This document shows, piece by piece, positions 3,322 through 5,855 of a DNA stretch of 5,855 nucleotides. The notes below the pieces were generated by a model. That model was not told the origin of the DNA, searched no databases, and worked only from the letters and a program-made list of their open reading frames with translations. Positions within the stretch are counted from its first letter, which is position 1; the number at the start of each line of letters is the position of its first letter. A program made the position numbers and the translations under genes. Origin of the DNA: Clostridiales bacterium UBA4696 (GTDB lineage Bacteria > Bacillota > Clostridia > Oscillospirales > Oscillospiraceae); NCBI GenBank assembly GCA_002404795.1, contig DHKK01000146.1:17362-23216 (forward strand), given 5' to 3'.

Positions 3322-5616
3322 ATGAAAAAACGGATATTAGCCTGTCTGCTGGCGCTGGTCATGCTGATCGGCGTGATGCCGGTCATGGCGATGGCGGCCG
3401 AGGCGGAAACGGACGGCACGGACGGCTATGAGTGGATCGTATCCAAATCCAAGGAAGCGACGGCTCTGGATGCAAACAAAGAGTCTACGATCACGCTGTC
3501 CCTGCCCAGCGCAGAGGAAAAGCTGGCCAGCGATGTGGTGTTTGTGCTGGATACCTCTGACTGCGTTAGCGAAGTTATGAATCAGGTTTCCGGACTTGTT
3601 GCCCAACTGAAAGCTGCGCAGGAAAAGACTAAGGCAGACATCAAGGTCGGCGCGGTCATCTTCAATGGCAGCTCTTACACGATGTTTGACGGTAAGCTCG
3701 TCGATGTGGCAACAGCAATTGAAAGTCTGAATGATCTTTCCACGAAAGCAACCTCGGAAAAAGGAGTTTGGGCATACTTCGGACTTGACAAGGATCCAAA
3801 CTATGTGAATAAAGGCTCCAACCTGCACGCTGGCCTCAGAGCCGCTCAAAAGCTGCTGGATTCTGATAATACTGTTGCGGCTGAACGCAAATATCTTGTG
3901 TCTATTACCGATGGCATGACTTACTACTGGAACGATGAACAAGATAATGTGTATGGCGTTTATAGTGCAGATTCCGAGCACAATGGTTCTAACTATCCGA
4001 ACCTTTTGTTCTATGCGTGGTGCGAAGCACACAATGTTTCGACTGTAAGGGCGACCCTATATCAGCTTCCCCCAACCTTCGAAGGCTGGGATGCTTACCT
4101 TGAGAGCGCGAAGGCAATGAAAGCGGAAGATAACGGAAAATATGCTGTCAATATCCGTACCGCAAAGAATTTGCTTGGTGGAGATTTTGCTTCAATTCGT
4201 TTTTCTTCAATTACTAATTTAACCAATCCTAACAATAAGATTCCTTACATTCCGGCGGACGAAAAAACGCAACATGCACACGGCATTGATTATTCTGTCA
4301 TGGCATGCCTTGATACCTATCAGGAAATGGTCAAAGCAGGTTATCAATGTTACACGCTGAATCCGGACTACGGCATCGATACATTCCCCGGTCTCTTTAC
4401 CTCCAAGCTGAATGAAATGGCCAACAAGACGGTCATTGATTTCAATTCCATTCAGAATGACATCCTCTACGCCGTCGGCAAAGGCTCTACGGTCGAGGAC
4501 AAGATGGGCAGCGAGTTCAAATTTGGCGGCTTGGAGACCGTGACGCTGAAGGTCGGCACGGAGACCCTTACCGACGGCACGGTCAGCGGGAACACAATCA
4601 CCTTTGCGCATGATGGGAATGCTACGGCGCATGTAATTACCTATGATCCGGCTGAGGATGCCTTTACATGGACCATCAACGAAAACGTCTCCAACTTTGC
4701 CCCTGTTCAGCTTTCCTACAAGGTCCAGCTGGACAAGCCCAGCACGGAGCCGGGGGATCACAAGGTTCTCACGAACGAATATGCGAAGCTGACTCCGAAG
4801 GACAGCAGCGGCAAAGACGGCACAGTACAGGAGTTCGAGAAGCCGGAGGTCACCTATACTGTTGACGCGCAGGGGAATGTCGTTCCCGGTGTGGAGATCT
4901 TCCTCCCGGCCTTTGCGCTGGCCCGCGATGAGCACTATTCCTACCTCATCGGCTACTCCGACGGCACCGTTCGCCCGAACGGGAAAATCACGCGTGCAGA
5001 AGTTGCCACGATTTTCTTCCGCCTGCTGGACGATGATACGAGAGCAAAATACTGGTCTTCGGAGAATGATTTCTCCGATGTTTCGGCTGATAAGTGGTAC
5101 AATAACGCGGTCTCCACGCTTTCAAACATGGGCGTGATCGGCGGCTATGCGGACGGCACGTTCCGGCCCGATGCGCCGATCTCCCGCGCGGAGTTTGCGA
5201 AGATCGCGGTGAGCTTCACGCAGAACAACGGCTCGGCGACTTACAATTACTTCACTGATGTGAAGACGACGGACTGGTTCGCGCCGTATGTCACGGCGGC
5301 GAAGGACGCCGGGCTGATCGAGGGCTACTCCGACGGTTCGTTCAAGCCCGAAAGCAAGATCACCCGCGCCGAAGCCTGCGCCATCGTCAACCGGACGCTC
5401 GGCCGCAAGCCGTCGAAGGCGCACATGAAGATCTCCGGCCGCATCGACTGGCCGGATGTGCAGACGACCGACTGGTTCTATGAGGCCATCATGGAGGCGA
5501 CCAACAGCCACACCTGCACCATGGGTGACCGCGTTGAGACCTGGACCGGCAAACTCCCCCAGCGCGACTGGGCGACCCTCGAGACCGGCTGGGCGAACGC
5601 CTACACCGGAAGATAA
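3322..5616 (+). CDS. Secreted vWA-domain surface protein with C-terminal SLH repeats
   Basis: The 764-residue protein starts with a signal peptide (MKKR, hydrophobic residues 5-22, likely cleavage after AMA at 25). A von Willebrand factor A domain spans about 71-385: strand VVFVLD, degenerate MIDAS DTSDC (77-81), GSNLHAGL (165-172), and SITDG with Asp197. An unusually long insertion of about 115 residues lies near 205-322. Residues 390-515 form a beta-rich stalk with LSYKVQL and LTNEYAKL, as often follows vWA in Gram-positive surface proteins. SLH repeats follow at about 536-569 (partial), 584-632 and 644-693, with ITRAE, ISRAE and ITRAE motifs, plus a partial fourth (708-730). SLH domains anchor proteins to secondary cell-wall polymers; vWA suggests adhesion or protein binding. 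The start at 3322 is fixed by AAAGGAG 8 nt upstream and the signal peptide. GC falls sharply in the vWA region. The ligand is unknown. Confidence 0.93.
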   Translation: MKKRILACLLALVMLIGVMPVMAMAAEAETDGTDGYEWIVSKSKEATALDANKESTITLSLPSAEEKLASDVVFVLDTSDCVSEVMNQVSGLVAQLKAAQEKTKADIKVGAVIFNGSSYTMFDGKLVDVATAIESLNDLSTKATSEKGVWAYFGLDKDPNYVNKGSNLHAGLRAAQKLLDSDNTVAAERKYLVSITDGMTYYWNDEQDNVYGVYSADSEHNGSNYPNLLFYAWCEAHNVSTVRATLYQLPPTFEGWDAYLESAKAMKAEDNGKYAVNIRTAKNLLGGDFASIRFSSITNLTNPNNKIPYIPADEKTQHAHGIDYSVMACLDTYQEMVKAGYQCYTLNPDYGIDTFPGLFTSKLNEMANKTVIDFNSIQNDILYAVGKGSTVEDKMGSEFKFGGLETVTLKVGTETLTDGTVSGNTITFAHDGNATAHVITYDPAEDAFTWTINENVSNFAPVQLSYKVQLDKPSTEPGDHKVLTNEYAKLTPKDSSGKDGTVQEFEKPEVTYTVDAQGNVVPGVEIFLPAFALARDEHYSYLIGYSDGTVRPNGKITRAEVATIFFRLLDDDTRAKYWSSENDFSDVSADKWYNNAVSTLSNMGVIGGYADGTFRPDAPISRAEFAKIAVSFTQNNGSATYNYFTDVKTTDWFAPYVTAAKDAGLIEGYSDGSFKPESKITRAEACAIVNRTLGRKPSKAHMKISGRIDWPDVQTTDWFYEAIMEATNSHTCTMGDRVETWTGKLPQRDWATLETGWANAYTGR

Positions 5617-5625
5617 AAGAGACAG

Positions 5626-5660
5626 ACGCCCGGCTCCCCGATAGGGAGCCGGGCGTTTTA
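5626..5660 (+). terminator. Intrinsic terminator of the surface-protein gene
   Basis: A perfect 12-bp stem pairs 5627-5638 with 5644-5655 around the loop CGATA, extended by A5626-T5656, followed by TTTTA. It begins 10 nt after the stop codon. Confidence 0.92.
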
Positions 5661-5686
5661 TGGCTTCCCCTCATAGGGGAAGCCAT
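5660..5686. repeat. Second hairpin behind the terminator
   Basis: A perfect stem pairs 5660-5671 with 5675-5686 (12 bp including the outer A-T) around the loop CAT. It abuts the terminator's T run. The arm GGCTTCCCCT resembles the GGCTCCCCT arm of the five-hairpin repeat with one extra T, so it may be a diverged fragment of the same family. No T run follows, so it is not itself a terminator; it could protect the transcript end. Confidence 0.6.
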
Positions 5687-5699
5687 GGGGGTGCGCAGC

Positions 5700-5844
5700 A
5701 AAGCCTCCCCTTCCAGGGGAGGTGGCTCGGCGGAGCCGAGACGGAGAGGTTGTTTCGAATTTGCGACAACCTCTCAGTCAGCCTTCGGCTGCCAGCTCCC
5801 CTGAGAGGGGAGCCTTTTCCGCTGCGGCGGGGTAACCCCTCAGG
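5700..5844 (-). repeat. Five-hairpin repeat element, copy 3, inverted (core 5700-5817)
   Basis: This is the reverse complement of copies 1 and 2. In plus-strand order the hairpins are E (about 5704-5722), D 5726-5731/5735-5740, C 5744-5753/5766-5775, B (about 5779-5791) and A 5795-5802/5806-5813. Hairpin C is extended by three pairs compared with copy 1. The flank to 5844 reads as the reverse complement of positions 1-28 with a few changes, so copies 1 and 3 share about 145 bp. A further small hairpin, GGCCC TTC GGGCC, closes the window at 5843-5855. Confidence 0.9.
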
Positions 5845-5855
5845 CCCTTCGGGCC

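Noticed and set aside
4219..4935. Long minus-strand open frame opposite the surface-protein gene
   Set aside because: No domain, start signal or promoter; the plus strand carries a clear vWA/SLH protein through the same bases.
1..5844. CRISPR array or composite transposon
   Set aside because: The repeats are three, widely separated and in mixed orientation, with no regular spacers, no cas genes and no transposase between them.
2979..5844. Phase-variable promoter switch between inverted copies 2 and 3
   Set aside because: Promoter and gene lie together inside the inverted pair, so inversion would not by itself separate them; no site-specific recombinase gene is present in the window.

Overview
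The window looks like chromosomal DNA from a moderately high-GC, low-AT-spacer Gram-positive gut clostridium of the Oscillospiraceae / Faecalibacterium-Flavonifractor type. The grounds are GC-rich coding with strong AGGAGG-like ribosome binding sites, sigma-A type promoters, a secreted SLH-domain protein, and copies of a short hairpin-rich repeat beginning GGCTCCCCT that I associate from memory with this group. The genus assignment is an inference.

Layout, left to right: (1) positions 1-143, copy 1 of the repeat, running into the 3' end of a minus-strand membrane protein gene (42-668). (2) A divergent spacer of about 230 bp with promoters on both sides and two sets of inverted repeats. (3) A plus-strand two-gene unit: a small DtxR/MntR-like winged-helix regulator (901-1293) overlapping by 13 nt a 30-residue membrane peptide gene (1281-1373), closed by a strong terminator. 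(4) A minus-strand HAD-family phosphatase of the phosphoglycolate phosphatase type (1412-2062). (5) Interlocked divergent promoters, then a plus-strand TrmH/SpoU rRNA/tRNA 2'-O-methyltransferase (2169-2975). (6) Repeat copy 2 (2979-3116), whose last hairpin plus a T run appears to terminate that gene. (7) A structured 5' leader and a 764-residue secreted protein (3322-5616) with a signal peptide, a large von Willebrand factor A domain, a beta-rich stalk and C-terminal SLH repeats. (8) A strong terminator, a second hairpin, then repeat copy 3 in inverted orientation (5700-5844).

The genes do not form one pathway. They are short independent transcription units: housekeeping (phosphatase, RNA methyltransferase), a regulator with its small partner, an unassigned membrane protein and a cell-surface protein. 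What ties the window together is the repeat. Three copies lie directly at gene 3' ends, one supplies the C-terminus and stop codon of a protein, one supplies a terminator, and copies 1 and 2 are inverted relative to copy 3, so the surface-protein gene, and indeed the whole window, is bracketed by inverted copies. I see no transposase, CRISPR array, tRNA, rRNA or phage gene. The most unusual items are the repeat family and its effects on genes, the regulator that has lost most of its metal ligands beside a tandem operator-like site, and the compositionally mosaic surface protein with a structured leader.
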